Notes: generated by a model not told the origin, from the letters alone. 64,000 bases of DNA from Chamaecrista fasciculata (GCA_003254925.1 QANZ01043739.1:61889-125888); one strand, 5' to 3'; shown: positions 24,201-35,437, counted from the stretch's first letter. Made by a program: numbers and translations.

Positions 24201-24728
24201 AAATTGAAAATTCGAAAACTCTCAATTCGTTGTAGAAATTCGCGGTTCATTCAATTTCAAATTCGAAAAACAGACTACAACAATTATTGCTCAATCTCAG
24301 TTAATTTGGATGAACTATTTCGAATAGTTTCGGAAATCAAAGATTAGATCACAGAGCATAACGAAGGAGTTGTTATTAGTGATTACCACGCCATTGCCAT
24401 TGCTATTATTGCAGGTGCCTCCATTATTGCTGATGGATACTACGCCTTTAGGTGATGATTCATCATCCTCAGAATCGCGCCTCTTTCTATTGACTCCATT
24501 CGAACCGATCGGGTCATCATCGTGACCCGATCCATCTGGATTCGGACCCGACGCGAAATCGCTGAACTGCTCCAAACTATGCGAAAACTGAGGCGTCCTT
24601 AAACCTAATCCTCTTCCTCCGGTGTTCATAGGGAACTGCCAGATCTCCGAGATGTTAAACGGCGTCGTATTGGCATTCCCGTTCGCGAAGGAACCCTCGT
24701 TCATCATGTTCATAGTAGCCGGATCCAT
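21282..24728 (-). CDS. BPE: bHLH transcription factor, BIGPETAL (BPE/bHLH31)-like
   Basis: Six exons (24387-24728, 23984-24187, 23750-23815, 22875-22943, 22691-22759, 21282-21410) all join in phase 0 to 292 residues. The N-terminus [18 protein letters not shown] and the C-terminus [22 protein letters not shown] are the BPE-type ends. The bHLH runs from about residue 162 to 230: [21 protein letters not shown], with DNA-contact residues H177, E181 and R185, then two helices ([35 protein letters not shown]). The linker before it is Ser/Asn-rich and acidic. BPE limits petal cell expansion in Arabidopsis, where a petal isoform arises by retaining the last intron (family knowledge). Here read-through of the exon 5 donor adds VSLQQHP and then a stop. 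The leader (minus-strand CT repeats) has a short uORF at 24771-24797. Confidence 0.9.
23470..23705. mobile_element. MITE in intron 3 of the BPE-like gene
   Basis: The two arms are inverted copies of about 65 bp, for example TATATTGAAAATATACTT against the complement of AAGTATATTTTTAATATA. The A/T-rich loop has no ORF. A target duplication was not resolved. Confidence 0.55.
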
Positions 24729-24770
24729 TTATATATATAAATAACCAGCACCGCCAATGAATGAATGAAC

Positions 24771-24797
24771 TCAACAACAAGAATAACGAATCCGCAT
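24771..24797 (-). promoter_or_regulatory. Eight-codon upstream ORF in the BPE-like leader
   Basis: On the minus strand an ATG at 24797 opens MRIRYSCC and stops at a TGA, 42 bases before the main ATG at 24728. If the transcript starts upstream of it, it could lower main-ORF translation. The transcription start is unknown. Confidence 0.45.
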
Positions 24798-24897
24798 CGA
24801 TTACAAATGAAATTAGTTAAGAGAGGGAGGTACTAGCTACTCCAGAAGCTTCGAAAGAGGAAAAAAAAACTACGGATTCGTTCAAATTCAAAGGATG

Positions 24898-24922
24898 GAA
24901 AGAGAGAGAGAGAGAGAGAGAA
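24898..24922 (-). repeat. (CT)n microsatellite in the BPE-like leader
   Basis: An AG run on the plus strand reads as CT on the gene strand. CT-rich leaders are common near plant transcription starts. Another (TTTCTC)n stretch lies at about 25013-25038. Confidence 0.7.
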
Positions 24923-25193
24923 ATAGAAGGTGGAAGCAAGGAAGCAAGTGGAAGGTGTATTTCGTGGTTTGATCTCCTTGGACAGTGGAGGGTGATGCGC
25001 ACTGTGTTATATTTCTCTTTCTCTTTCTCTTTCTCTTTCCTTCATCCCTCTCTCACTGTTTCAGAGACAGAGGCCTCGAGAGTCGCGAACCAAGTCACTT
25101 CTAGTGAGGTTTTTCTCGCAAGGTCCAGCATTTCATGCTTCCTCCCTCTATTATAATCTATTCATATTCATCTATATCTCATTACAACTTATA

Positions 25194-25378
25194 TCTTATT
25201 TTATATTATATGGCTCCACCCCTTTCTGGTCGTCCATGTTTAAAATTATAGTCTATGAAATTAAAAATAAGAGAAAATTTACTATTTGGTCTCTCTTTCT
25301 TTACTAAGTTAACAATTTAGTCCCTTATTTATTTTACATACATATTTGCGTGCCCGTTAAGGCACGCAAAACCCCTAG
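25194..25378 (+). mobile_element. Helitron-like short non-autonomous element, copy 4
   Basis: This is the clearest copy. It starts TCTTATTTTATATTATATGG after a host A and ends with the hairpin GCGTGCC-CGTTAA-GGCACGC, AAAACCC and CTAG before a host T. There is no target duplication, as expected for Helitrons. It lies upstream of the BPE-like gene. Confidence 0.6.
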
Positions 25379-25533
25379 TATTATATATAGCTTCACTCCT
25401 TTCTCGTAGTCCATATTTAAAATTATAGTCTATAAATTAAAAATAAGATAAAATTCACTATTTAGTCTCTCTTTCTTTACTAAGTTAACAATTTAGTCCC
25501 TTATTTATTTTACATACGCAAAGCCCCTAGTTA
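25379..25533 (+). mobile_element. Helitron-like element, copy 5, abutting copy 4
   Basis: It repeats the copy 4 core (GTCCATATTTAAAATTATAG ... TTAACAATTTAGTCCC). The 3' hairpin is lost and it ends CGCAAAGCCCCTAG. It follows copy 4 directly in the same orientation. Confidence 0.5.
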
Positions 25534-25542
25534 TATTATATG

Positions 25543-26288
25543 GGCCAAAGTGCGAATTTGGTCATATAACTTTGTTCTAGTTCTCAAATCAGTCTGATAA
25601 CTTTTTTTGTCTCGAATTTTGGTCTCATATGTTTTGAAAACCTCCCACCGTTAGCCCTTTGTCTATTTGAAATTACAGTTTAGTCTTGAAAACTTCAAGT
25701 CCCTTTCACTTTAGTCTCTGAAAATCCAAACTTTTCAGGAGGGAGGTGATAGAAGATTCTCTTACATTTGGTGATTCCAAGAGAGAAGTTCTGAAATCCC
25801 TTACATTTCTTCTATCACCTCCCTCCTCAAAAGTTTGGATTTTCGAAAAATATTTTTTAAAGCATTTGAGGGCGATTATTTGAGTGAGATTTCAGTGAGA
25901 ATTGAGGTTTTTGGATGAGTTCTTGAGTTTCTCGGCGATTTTCGATGGGTTTTAAATTTTCTGCGTTTTCAGTTTTGGTCCCTCTGTCATTTGCTTTAAC
26001 TTGTGTTGTTTTTGCATTTCTATTGCATTTCATGAAAAATTCATGGATTAGGGACCAAGATATAAGGTTTGAGAATCTTCAGGGATGCTCTTCCACTTTC
26101 ATTTTGATAGTCAGGGACTAAAGTGAAAGGGACTTGAAATTTTCAAGACTAAACTATAATTTAAAATAGACGGAGGACTAACGGTGGGAGGTCTTGAAAA
26201 CATATGGGATCAAAACTGAGACAAAAAAAGATATAGGACTGATTTGGGAACTGAAGTAAAGTTACAGGACCAAATTCGCACTTTGGCC
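25543..26288. mobile_element. Long-TIR DNA element (Mutator-like/fold-back)
   Basis: Inverted arms of about 190 bp begin GGCCAAAGTGCGAATTTGG on both strands. An inner inverted pair (AGGAGGGAGGTGATAGAAGA and its complement) lies at 25737-25830. The 746-bp element has no clear ORF. A 9-bp duplication is not exact at the AT-rich flanks. Confidence 0.7.
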
Positions 26289-26484
26289 TACTATATATAT
26301 ATATATATATATTAATAAGGATAAATTAAACTTTGGTATCTTGAGATATAGACCGGTTTCATTTTAGTACTATATTCTTTAAAAAATGACATTTTGGTAC
26401 CTTGTTATATTCGTTGTTAGCACTTTGGTATCCAAAGCTTTAGAGTTTAATTATGATGAAAGTATGGGAAGAAAAAAAAAAGAA

Positions 26485-26705
26485 AAAACTTGGGTAAATT
26501 TCTTTATATTTTTTCTATATGGTTTCTCCGATCATAAGCTTGACTTACATTCTTTTTCTCTTATTAGTCATGCAAAAACGTGTGTTTAATATTCTCTCTC
26601 TATCATGATTGGTCATGTAAAATTATTTTGCCACGTGTCAAATGTTGATTGGAGAACCTTATAACAAATATATAAGGAACCTTATCTGAGTCTTGTCCAG
26701 AAAAA
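26485..26705. repeat. Inverted-end repeat, copy A
   Basis: The arms read ACTTGGGTAAATTTCTTTAT and, inverted, AGATAAGGTTCCTTATATAT. The centre (ACGTGTGTTTAATATTCTCT ... CCACGTGTCAAATGTTGATT) matches the copy at 28385-28585. Confidence 0.55.
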
Positions 26706-26791
26706 AATTAGGATGGAAGAGAATAATTATATTATAAAATCTTAAACTTTAGAGTTTATTTGAACAATAAGATGGAGTAACTTTATGTATA

Positions 26792-27128
26792 GACAAAAAT
26801 ACTAACTTCATCTCTAAACTTTGCACCAACCGTCAATTTTGTCCTCAATATTTTACATTTTAGTCAATTTTATCATTTGACTATTTTCATTCAATAAATT
26901 AACGACAGACTGCATCTAATTTTTTAATTTGAGTTAGGATTTGAGTTTCTTATTCTATCAATTTTACATTACATATCATTAGTTAGGTATTAATATTTTG
27001 CTAAAGTAAAAGTAAAGGATAAAATTGACAGAAATGTGAAATATTGGGACGAAATTGACTGCCAAAAAAAATTGGGGATGAAATTGATAGTTGATGTAAA
27101 GTTTGAGTACAAAATTAGTATTTTTGCC
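26792..27128. mobile_element. Mutator-type MITE
   Basis: Inverted arms of about 115 bp start GACAAAAATACTAACTTC and GGCAAAAATACTAATTTTG. The perfect 9-bp duplication TTATGTATA lies at 26783-26791 and 27129-27137. Confidence 0.75.
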
Positions 27129-27738
27129 TTATGTATATATATATATATCATGATGGAAAAAAAAACATTTATATATCACGAGCACGTCTTGTTCTCCATC
27201 TCTCCCTAACCGTCAGATTAGACTACCACATCAAGCAAGATGAAGATCTCGACCGTTCAATTATTTGCTACAAGGAATCTAAAAAGGACACGTCAGACGG
27301 GTCTAAAATGTGTGTTTGGGATCTGAGAGCTAAGATCACGTAGCACAAAGTACAAATAGTCAAAATACAATGTACAAAATAATTTTAAAAAGAGAGAGAG
27401 AGACTTGTGGTGTGGGGAATCCATTGATTAAGTTATGATTTAGGGGAAAAGTTTTTGTGATGATAATAATAATAATTAATGATTGTTTTGATTTGGAGAT
27501 GTTGATGGGTTATGGATATGATTAAGGAACAAAAAATGGGGTCAATTTCAAGCATGGAAATTTGGATAAATGAGGCCCACCACCCAAACTAGTCCAGTAT
27601 GGCCTTTCTTTGACATTGACATTATAAATTGACATCAATCTTGTCTTCTTTCTTACACTCATTCATTTTCCTTTTAATTCTCGGAGCGTTTTGTACCCAC
27701 AATGTCCCGCCTCTGGCATAATAATGATTCAACTCCAA

Positions 27739-27922
27739 TTTTTTTTTTTTTTTATAATTATGAGTTTCCTTCACCTATTCGTGTAACGGTTTAGGTGAAA
27801 ACTAATCTCATTTGAGTTGGGAGCGAACATTTAAAGCCCTCTCAACAATTTCAACTCCAGGACTCGAACTTAGGTCCTTCAACTTAGGGTGTAACTCGCT
27901 TACCACTACACCAAACACTTGT
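27739..27922 (-). mobile_element. tRNA-derived SINE, copy 1
   Basis: On the minus strand it reads AAGTGTTTGGTGTAGTGGTA (A-box like), then AAGTTCGAGTCCTGG (B-box like), a shared 3' body (TTGAGAGGGCTTTAA ... CCGTTACACGAATAGGTG) and an A-rich tail (the T run at 27739-27753). The body matches the SINE at 32675. Confidence 0.8.
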
Positions 27923-28384
27923 TAATAAGCTCCCATTTCTTTTTGGTTGTGAAATTGGATCGTCTCTATTCCTCTCTTTATATTTTGTATAGAGTTAGAG
28001 ATTTTAAAAAAAATAAATTTTATAAAATAATAAATATATAATATTTACATTTTCTCTTTTTTTTCCTCTCATATTTTATAAAAAATTGAAATGATCTATT
28101 TTCGATTTGAAGAGATTTACAAGAATCATTTACGATAATGATTCTCTATGATGGATTTTGAATCTTTAATCAAACAATAATTTATTGAAATCTAGCTCAA
28201 GTTTTAAGAGATTAAATAATACATTTTACATTTTGAAATATTTGACCTTTAAATAATTAGATTAATAAAAGGATTTTTTTTTTGTAAAAAATTCTATAAC
28301 TTTAGCTAACCACACTTATCACTTTTTGGATCAGTAATTCATCTTGTATGGTGGGCCATTTGAATTTTATTTTTTTTTTAAAAA

Positions 28385-28585
28385 AAACTTAGGTAAAGTT
28401 TTTTTATAAGGTTCTCTAATCAGAAACTTGATTTACATTATTTCTTTTTTATAATTGGTAATGTAAAAATGTGTGTTTAATATTCTCTCTTTATCATGAT
28501 TAGTTATGTATCAAATATTTGTCACGTGTCAAATATTCATTGAGGAACCTTATAGCAAACATATAAGAAACTTTACTTAAATTTT
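28385..28585. repeat. Inverted-end repeat, copy B
   Basis: This is the same family as 26485-26705 (AAAATGTGTGTTTAATATTC, CACGTGTCAAATATTCATTG). Its right end is where the Pack-MULE at 28586 inserted, so the MULE is the younger of the two. Confidence 0.55.
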
Positions 28586-28859
28586 GGCCAGTCCTATTTT
28601 GGTCCTCCAGTTATGCTCAGTGTTCCAAATTGGTCCCCCAGTTCTTTTTTGTTCCATATTGGTCCCCCAGTTATGCAAAACTTGACAAAGTTGATCCCTC
28701 TAACAATTTCCATCCATTTTTCTGTTAAAAAAAGATAAAATTGATTTTTAACTCCTAAAAATTTAAATTTTTTGCATTAAGGACCTTTTTCTCTATAATG
28801 GAACCAAAACTTAAGAAAAAAGAAACAATTGGGGGTTTTAGTTTATTTTATCCAAAAAA

Positions 28860-28860
<1 letters not shown>

Positions 28861-28924
<64 letters not shown>

Positions 28925-28925
28925 N

Positions 28926-29003
<78 letters not shown>
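28861..29003. repeat. (CT)n microsatellite, about 140 bp
   Basis: A nearly pure CT run with one N at 28925. It lies in the left part of the Pack-MULE. The N and the purity mean its true length is uncertain. Confidence 0.95.
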
Positions 29004-29006
<3 letters not shown>

Positions 29007-29128
29007 GTATTCCCAAACGCAAAATCCAAAACGGAAGAATAAAAAAGAAAGAATAAAGAAAAAACGAAAAAAAAAAATCTGGAAAGAGAGATTTTACTCC
29101 GAATCGTTTTTGATTTCGATTGCACTGA

Positions 29129-29512
29129 ATTGAAGCAAGAAGCTCTCGCACTTCTGGTGAATTTTTCGATTGCGGAACCAGAATGTGTTTTAATCGTATC
29201 GGAAACAGAGAGAATAAAGTACTTGACGAGTTTGTTGTTTCATAATTCCATCGACGTCCGAATTAACTCGGTCGCGATGATCGAGATCGTACTATCCGTT
29301 ACTCGGTCGCCGGAGCTCCGATTAAGAATCATCAACGCCGACGAGATCCCCGACGGAGTGATCGACATTCTTCGGAGTCCGATTTCGTATCCTCGAAGTT
29401 TCAGATCGGAATCAAAGCTCTGTTTGCTCTGTGTTTACCGAAGGAGACGCGGCGGAAGGCGATGGTGGCCGGAGCAGCGGAGGTTCTCCATCGAACCCTA
29501 ATCCCCTTCCAT
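29129..29512 (+). pseudogene. Captured fragment of a plant U-box E3 ligase (PUB25/26 type), ARM-repeat region, frameshifted
   Basis: The frame from 29130 gives KQEALALLVNFSIAEPECV, IKYLTSLLFHNSIDVRINSV and DGVIDILRSPISYPRSF. This resembles the armadillo-repeat part of plant U-box ligases of the PUB25/26 type. Near 29400 the frame shifts by one base. The next frame continues the same protein (IGIKALFALCLPKETRRKAM, VAGAAEVL), so one base was gained or lost after capture. The U-box domain and C-terminus are absent. There is no intron and no obvious start. The family call is from remembered sequence; the coding nature and frameshift are visible directly. G+C is well above the flanking DNA. Confidence 0.65.
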
Positions 29513-29527
29513 CAACGCATCTGAGAG

Positions 29528-29530
<3 letters not shown>

Positions 29531-29600
<70 letters not shown>
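29531..29600. repeat. (GT)n(GA)n compound microsatellite
   Basis: A GT run followed by a GA run. It mirrors the CT tract in the other arm of the Pack-MULE. Confidence 0.9.
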
Positions 29601-29604
<4 letters not shown>

Positions 29605-29859
29605 TTTTTGTGTAAAATAAACTAAAATTCTAAATTATTTATTCTTGCTTACATTTTTGTTCAATTATAGAGAAAAAGGTTCTTGATGCAAAAAAATTAA
29701 ACTTTTAGGAGTTAAAAATCAATTTTGTCTGTTTTTTAGCGGAAGAATAGATGGAAACTGTTAGAGGGACCAACTTTGTCAAGTTTTGCATAACTGGGGG
29801 ACCAATATGAGACGAAAAATAATTGAGGGACCAAAATAGGACTTTGGCCCTTAAATTTT

Positions 29860-31318
29860 TCTCTCCTTTTTATTATTTAAATGAGATGTGGAGAGAAAAA
29901 GAGATAAAAATTAAAAAGTAAAAGTAAACTAGTGTTTTATAGCATCGCCCTTAATAAAAAGGGTTCTTTGAAATTGAGATCCAACATTCTAGGGGCATGG
30001 CCCTAAATCTCATGTTTTTAGCAAGTAAGTAAGTAAGTTTATTAGAATTGTGCTCTAATTGCAATCCACGTTGTATCAGTAATATTGCTATATATAAATT
30101 TTAAATTATAAATATAGATTTTTAAATAATTTAATTAACAAATTTTAACTCTACAAATAAAGCATGATATTTGGGAAAGTATTATTAGTTTTGGAATTTT
30201 CTTTGGTTTAAAAGAATTAATGAACTGACTTCTGTTATCGTTCATTATTATGTAACGGAATTTTGCAGTTTAATAAATTGCTATTGTCCAAGAATGAACA
30301 TTGAAGTTGAATTTGGTTTCTTTGTAGCTAAAAGTGACTACTTATATACTTTTAATTATGGGTAATACTAACGGGTGCCCTTAGCGTCTTAAGAGCACTC
30401 GTTAAGGTGCATTTATTATATTCTGAAAAGGAAATTTTATTTTGAAAAAGAAAATTTACCTGAAAATTTTAATGAAGCAATAATTTTGAAAAATGAAATT
30501 TTGAGGTAAATTTCCTTTTTCAAAGTAGAATTTCCATTTTCAAAATGCAATAAATGCACCTTAACGAGTGCCCTTAGGGAGTAGGGCACTCGTTAGCATT
30601 ATCCTTTGATTAAAGCTGTGAGAGTCGTTGGGACACCTATAATTCCTATACAAAACACTTGTACTACTACTAATTAATAATTATCTTAATTAAACAATCT
30701 TGGAATTATTTTCTTACAATGTTATGCTTCATAATTTTTCCCTTAAGTTACTGTTGTATGTGTATTGGAAGGCTAATAGTCTAATATCGTTGAAGGGTTA
30801 TGAATTATGATTCTTTTGACTTATGAGTAATGATCATGCATATGATATAAACAGAATACTATGTATTTTACTTTTTAATTTATATTTTTTTATGAATACT
30901 TTTTAATTTAGATTCTTTTTTATGTTAATCTCTTTTTTTACTGCAATATTAAATATTAATTATAATATGAAATACTTGTAGATATTTTTTATTTTAAAAA
31001 TAAATAATTTTCGAATTTATTTTATTTTAATTTCGAATATTTTTTTTTAATTTTGTAACTAATGTGTCTTATTTTTTTAATTATTTAGAAGATAAAAAAG
31101 ATCAACAAGGAGGAAGAAGGAGAAAAAGATAAAAAGAAGATCAAGAGGTGAGTATATAATTTTAAATAATGTTGGTTGATATTTTAATAATGTTAGTTGA
31201 TATTTTGATTTGTTAATATTTGTGATTGTTGTAGATAATTTGTTAGAAAATGTATTAGTTAAGTTTTAACAATTTTTTGTAATATGAAATACTTGTAGAT
31301 ATTTTTTATTTTAAAAAT
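29860..31318. other. AT-rich intergenic DNA with one MITE
   Basis: Apart from the MITE at 30361-30604 no gene was recognised. A 37-bp segment (AATATGAAATACTTGTAGAT...) at about 30965-31001 is repeated exactly at 31280-31316, just before the N at 31319. Confidence 0.6.
30361..30604. mobile_element. MITE with about 95-bp inverted arms
   Basis: The left arm GGTAATACTAACGGGTGCCC and the right complement GGATAATGCTAACGAGTGCC extend through GCACTCGTTAAGGTGCATTT in both arms. It would fold almost completely. The target duplication is imperfect. Confidence 0.75.
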
Positions 31319-31330
31319 NTCCCTTATTTG

Positions 31331-32102
31331 ATGCGGGCTGGATTCTACGGGGTCTCGCGCCTCGTCCCATTCGAGTTTGAGAGTCCCTTGATCTCCGCTT
31401 TACTGGAGCGATGGAGACCGGAGACACATACATTTCACATGTCTCATGGAGAGTGCACAATAACTCTACAAGATGTCTCCATTCTATTGGGGCTCCCATG
31501 TGATGGTATGCCAGTTATTGGGAAAACCAAAGATAATTATAGGCGGTGGTGCAGGGAACTCTTGGGGGTTACTCCCGGTGCAGGGGATATGACAGGACAG
31601 CGGGTAACCATGAAATGGTTAACTGACACATTCGGTCAGATTCCGCCGAATGCAACAGAAGAACAGCTGGAGCGGTGCACTCGGGCATATATATTACGTT
31701 TGATAGGTGCATGGTTGATATGTGATAAATCAGCCAAAGACGTATATCTCATGTACCTACCATTCTTACAAGACATCGACCGAATCGGGGCGTATTGTTG
31801 GGGCGGGGCTGTATTGGCGTTCTTGTTTCGGGAGATGTGTAATTGCACGAATGCCAACCAAAAAGAGATTAGCGGATGCGTCTCTCTGTTATTAATGTGG
31901 GCTTGGGAGCGATTCCCCAAAATAGCTCCGCAAATAAAGGACAATCCGGACCCGCTTCTGGCTCTGAACTTTCCACTACCACCTTTGGGACGTCGGTATG
32001 TGTTTAATTGTATATATATGGTATCCTTTCTATTATGCTTTTTAATTTTCAATCACAATACTTATGGTGTCCTCGTTTTGTAGGTGGGGTGGATATAACT
32101 AA
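31331..32102 (+). pseudogene. Truncated plant mobile domain (PMD / MAIN-like) gene
   Basis: From 31331 the frame reads MRAGFYGVSRLVPFEF, then ERWRPETHTFHMSHGECTIT, LQDVSILLGLPCDGMPV and a conserved run ending FPLPPLGRR. This is the PMD fold (PF10536) seen in MAIN/MAIL proteins and in many transposon-borne genes. Exon 1 ends at a good donor (CGTCG|GTATGT, 31995). An acceptor follows at 32083 (TTTGTAG). The spliced frame then gives WGGYN and a stop at 32102, while the next frame (DITNFRVSQKSK) looks more like the natural continuation, so a one-base lesion is likely. The N-terminus is cut by the single N at 31319. The C-terminal half of a usual PMD protein is missing. Confidence 0.75.
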
Positions 32103-32674
32103 CTTCCGAGTGTCCCAAAAATCTAAATAGTTTTTTTTTTGTCCTAAAAATCTAAATAGTTTTTTTTTATATTATTTAAATAAATAAACCAGCTTATAAC
32201 TCTAGACTCGTTGCATTTGAATTTTAAAATGAGAGAGATATGACTTCTTTTTTTGCATAGAGAGAGATATAACTAACTTCAATAATTTAATTGTGAAACA
32301 ATTGACCGACTTTTGAAGCTCAATTAGACATTGTTTGTTGATGGCTCCAATTGGACAGAAAAATAATTCATTAAAAATAACACGTATTTCAAGAATCATC
32401 ACATTCAAATTTAAAATGAGAAAAATATAATCACATTTAGTGATGTAATGACTAAAGAATAAAATTTTTAAAAAGTTTATATTAGGACCAAAATTGTAAA
32501 AAAAAATAAAAATTTTGAATTACGACTTATCGCAAACATAATATACCAAAAATATCTTTTAGTTTAATATATATAATTTTTTTGAGAAATCTAAAAATAA
32601 TAAAAAATGAAAAAGACTTAAACAAAAGAAAGGGAAAGAAGTAGCTCCCCTCCCGCGTACCATGTATAGCCTAA

Positions 32675-32859
32675 TTAAGCACCAACAAGTGTTTGGTGTA
32701 GTGGTAGACGAGCTGTACTCCAGGTTGAGAGACCCGAGTTCGAGCCCTGGAGTCGACATTTGTTGAGAGGGCTTTAACTGTTTGCTTCCCGCTCGAATGG
32801 GATTAGTCTTTGCCTAGACCGTAACACGGATAGGTGGAGAACACCCTATTTTGAAAAAA
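32675..32859 (+). mobile_element. tRNA-derived SINE, copy 2, with target duplication
   Basis: A-box-like TGGTGTAGTGG near 32694 and B-box-like GAGTTCGAGCC near 32736 sit at tRNA-like spacing. A unique body and a short A tail follow. The 9-bp duplication ATAGCCTAA lies at 32666-32674 and 32860-32868. It is the best preserved of three copies. Confidence 0.88.
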
Positions 32860-32868
32860 ATAGCCTAA

Positions 32869-34040
32869 GCATACAAGTTGAAGTTAGTCAACATCCATCT
32901 ACTTGCTAGCTCCTCCCTTGAACTCTCTACTCTCCTATAGACACGTTTCATGTTTTCCCATGCCTAATAACTTCTTCAATCTTCTATATGTATTAATTTC
33001 GAAAGCAATATATATACTATAATATATCATTTGAGTAATTCAATAATTTGTTTTTCAAATTATATATTAAAATAATATTTTGTGATATTACTTGAGGAAA
33101 TGGATTTCATCGGAAAAGATCGAAGTGTGATAACATGCAAGAAAACAAGATAATGAATCAAATTGTATTGTTTACATGAATTTTAAAAGAGGAAATCTAC
33201 TACTTAGTTCCTTATTTTTCACGAGTTAATGATTTGGTCCCTCAATTATTATATTACTTAGTTCCATATTTTCCTTTTTTTAATCTACTACTCAATCTCT
33301 AATTTATTATAATTGTCAACTATTTAGTCTCTCAGTTATTTCTCTCTAAGTAACTTGATGACATGAACATTAAATGTTGACATGATGCCGTTAAATATCA
33401 CTCTGGCATCCTAATCACGTAAAGTAAATTGAACCTAACCAACAAATTTAAGGAATAAACCGAACCAAACCTTAGAAGAGAAGGTAAAAATTAGAAGAAG
33501 ATGGATCAAATAGTTGAGTTTTAAAAGTAATAAATCAAATAATTGCACATATAGCATTAATATGTGACATTTCACATACCACATGTGTATTTAACGGTCA
33601 AGTCATCAATAGAGAAGCTATAGAGATTACTCAGTTGACTTCTGTAATTATTGAGAGATCAATTAGTATATTTCAATAATATAGAAATCAAATTATATAT
33701 TTACTTTGGTTATAGTGTGTTAGTTTGCACTATATAGTACACAAAAGACCTAATTTTGGTGCCTATTAATGCAAAAGTACCAATTACCAAAGTGATATTG
33801 ATTTATTGATTAAAAAAAGTGATATTGATTTCCCAAATCAGGACAAGCCTCCTTTCCATTTCTGATATCAAATATGGTTAGGCATAGATAATAATGTCCA
33901 GAAAGCTACCTTATTCTTTGCTTTACATATCTCTCAATTATTCACATTCCAATATTTCATCCTCGTGCTCCAAACCTCTAGTCATCACCACATGAATTTG
34001 ATGGCGTTAGTAATTTGTTCTTGCCATAGAATATAATTGA
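32869..34040. other. AT-rich intergenic DNA
   Basis: No gene was recognised. At about 33190-33700 phrases such as ACTTAGTTCC, ATTTGGTCCCTC and TATTTAGTCTCTC suggest an old inverted-repeat element with unresolved ends. Confidence 0.45.
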
Positions 34041-34042
34041 GG

Positions 34043-35414
34043 CTATGTTTGGGGACACCCCAATTCTAATTCAATTTCATTCAATCTTAATTTCATTCTA
34101 GGATTGGATGAACAGTACTTGTTGGGTGTTTTTTGGAACCTCATCTCATCTCATCTCATCCACATCATCATCTCATTCACAACATCATCTCATTTTCTCT
34201 TACAATTACTAATCTATCCCTACTTACACACCTATAATTACCTATACTTTAATACAAATATAAAAAAGAGAACTAGACAAAATAGTTATTTTACATACCC
34301 TCATTTATTACACTTATAATTTTCTCTCTCTATCTATCATTTCTCATCATTTTTTTATCTTTTCCACTCACACATTTTTTNNNNNNNNNNNNNNNNNNNN
34401 NNNNNNNNNNNNNNNNNNNNNNNNNNNNNNNNNNNNNNNNNNNNNNNNNNNNNNNNNNNNNNNNNNNNNNNNNNNNNNNNNNNNNNNNNNNNNNNNNNNN
34501 NNNNNNNNNNNNNNNNNNNNNNNNNNNNNNNNNNNNNNNNNNNNNNNNNNNNNNNNNNNNNNNNNNNNNNNNNNNNNNNNNNNNNNNNNNNNNNNNNNNN
34601 NNNNNNNNNNNNNNNNNNNNNNNNNNNNNNNNNNNNNNNNNNNNNNNNNNNNNNNNNNNNNNNNNNNNNNNNNNNNNNNNNNNNNNNNNNNNNNNNNNNN
34701 NNNNNNNNNNNNNNNNNNNNNNATGAATATTAGGACATACAGTTAGGACCAAAATGAACCTTTCACCACACATTTTATTAAAATTTAGTGTTGTTTTGTA
34801 ATTTGCTATTTGGTCCTCAAACTATTATTTGTTATTTTTTTTTGTTGAATTTCATAAATAGACCCCATTATTAATAATTGGTGTTTTTTACAAGGCCCGA
34901 GTTATCATTTACACATGTTAGAGATTGATTAATTGGAACAGTTCGAATTTATGGACCAAATTGTATTCTTAAAAATAATTCCAATATTATTTTCATTTTG
35001 GCTCATAATCTCATCAACTTGGATTTGGATTGACCCCTAACCCTCAATCCAAAATTTTCTCATCCTCACAATTTCCAATACCATATCACACTTCCCAATA
35101 TCATCTCATCTCACTCTCATTTCAATCAAAACACAACCAAACACCTATCATCTCATCTCATTATCTCCATCTCATCTCATTATTTCCTACCATTTCTACC
35201 CCTATACAAATTACAAAAATCCATCAACTTATTTCTACCAACCACAATCATTACATACACTTTTATATAATTTCACACCCTATTTAACATCATTATCACT
35301 AAAATCACCCAAACACCAATACATCATCTCATCTCATCCAATTAAAAAATAATCTCATCACATCCATTTGGATGAGATTGGATGGATTAAAATTAAAGGT
35401 CTCCCAAACAAACC
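34043..35414. mobile_element. Candidate TIR transposon interrupted by an assembly gap
   Basis: The left end AGGCTATGTTTGGGGACACC and the right complement AAGGTTTGTTTGGGAGACC are similar inverted ends. Both subterminal zones are packed with CATCTCAT/ATGAGATG repeats, as in hAT-like elements. The centre is partly Ns, so continuity is not proven and no target duplication was confirmed. Confidence 0.45.
34381..34722. other. Assembly gap (342 Ns)
   Basis: A run of N only. Nothing can be read here. Confidence 1.
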
Positions 35415-35437
35415 TTAAAATTATTCACAAACTTGTA

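Larger units (their letters stand above)
28586..29849. mobile_element. Pack-MULE carrying a captured host gene fragment
   Basis: Inverted arms of about 260-280 bp (left GGCCAGTCCTATTTTGGTCC, right complement GGCCAAAGTCCTATTTTGG) enclose 1.26 kb. A perfect 10-bp duplication CTTAAATTTT flanks it at 28576-28585 and 29850-29859. Long TIRs with 9-11 bp duplications are diagnostic of Mutator-like elements. No transposase is present. The inside holds a GC-richer stretch (29100-29520) derived from a host gene, between expanded CT and GT/GA microsatellites. A sister element with the same ends lies at 58981-60243. Confidence 0.88.

Noticed and set aside
24817..25002. 61-codon minus-strand ORF upstream of the BPE-like gene
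   Set aside because: Ser/Leu-rich from CT repeats; probably leader or promoter sequence, no conserved protein features.
28798..29151. Ser-Leu and Arg-Glu repeat ORFs on both strands
   Set aside because: These are translations of the (CT)n microsatellite and include an N; no coding signal.
32690..32760. A tRNA gene
   Set aside because: A- and B-boxes are present but no cloverleaf closes, and it continues into a SINE body with an A tail and target duplication.
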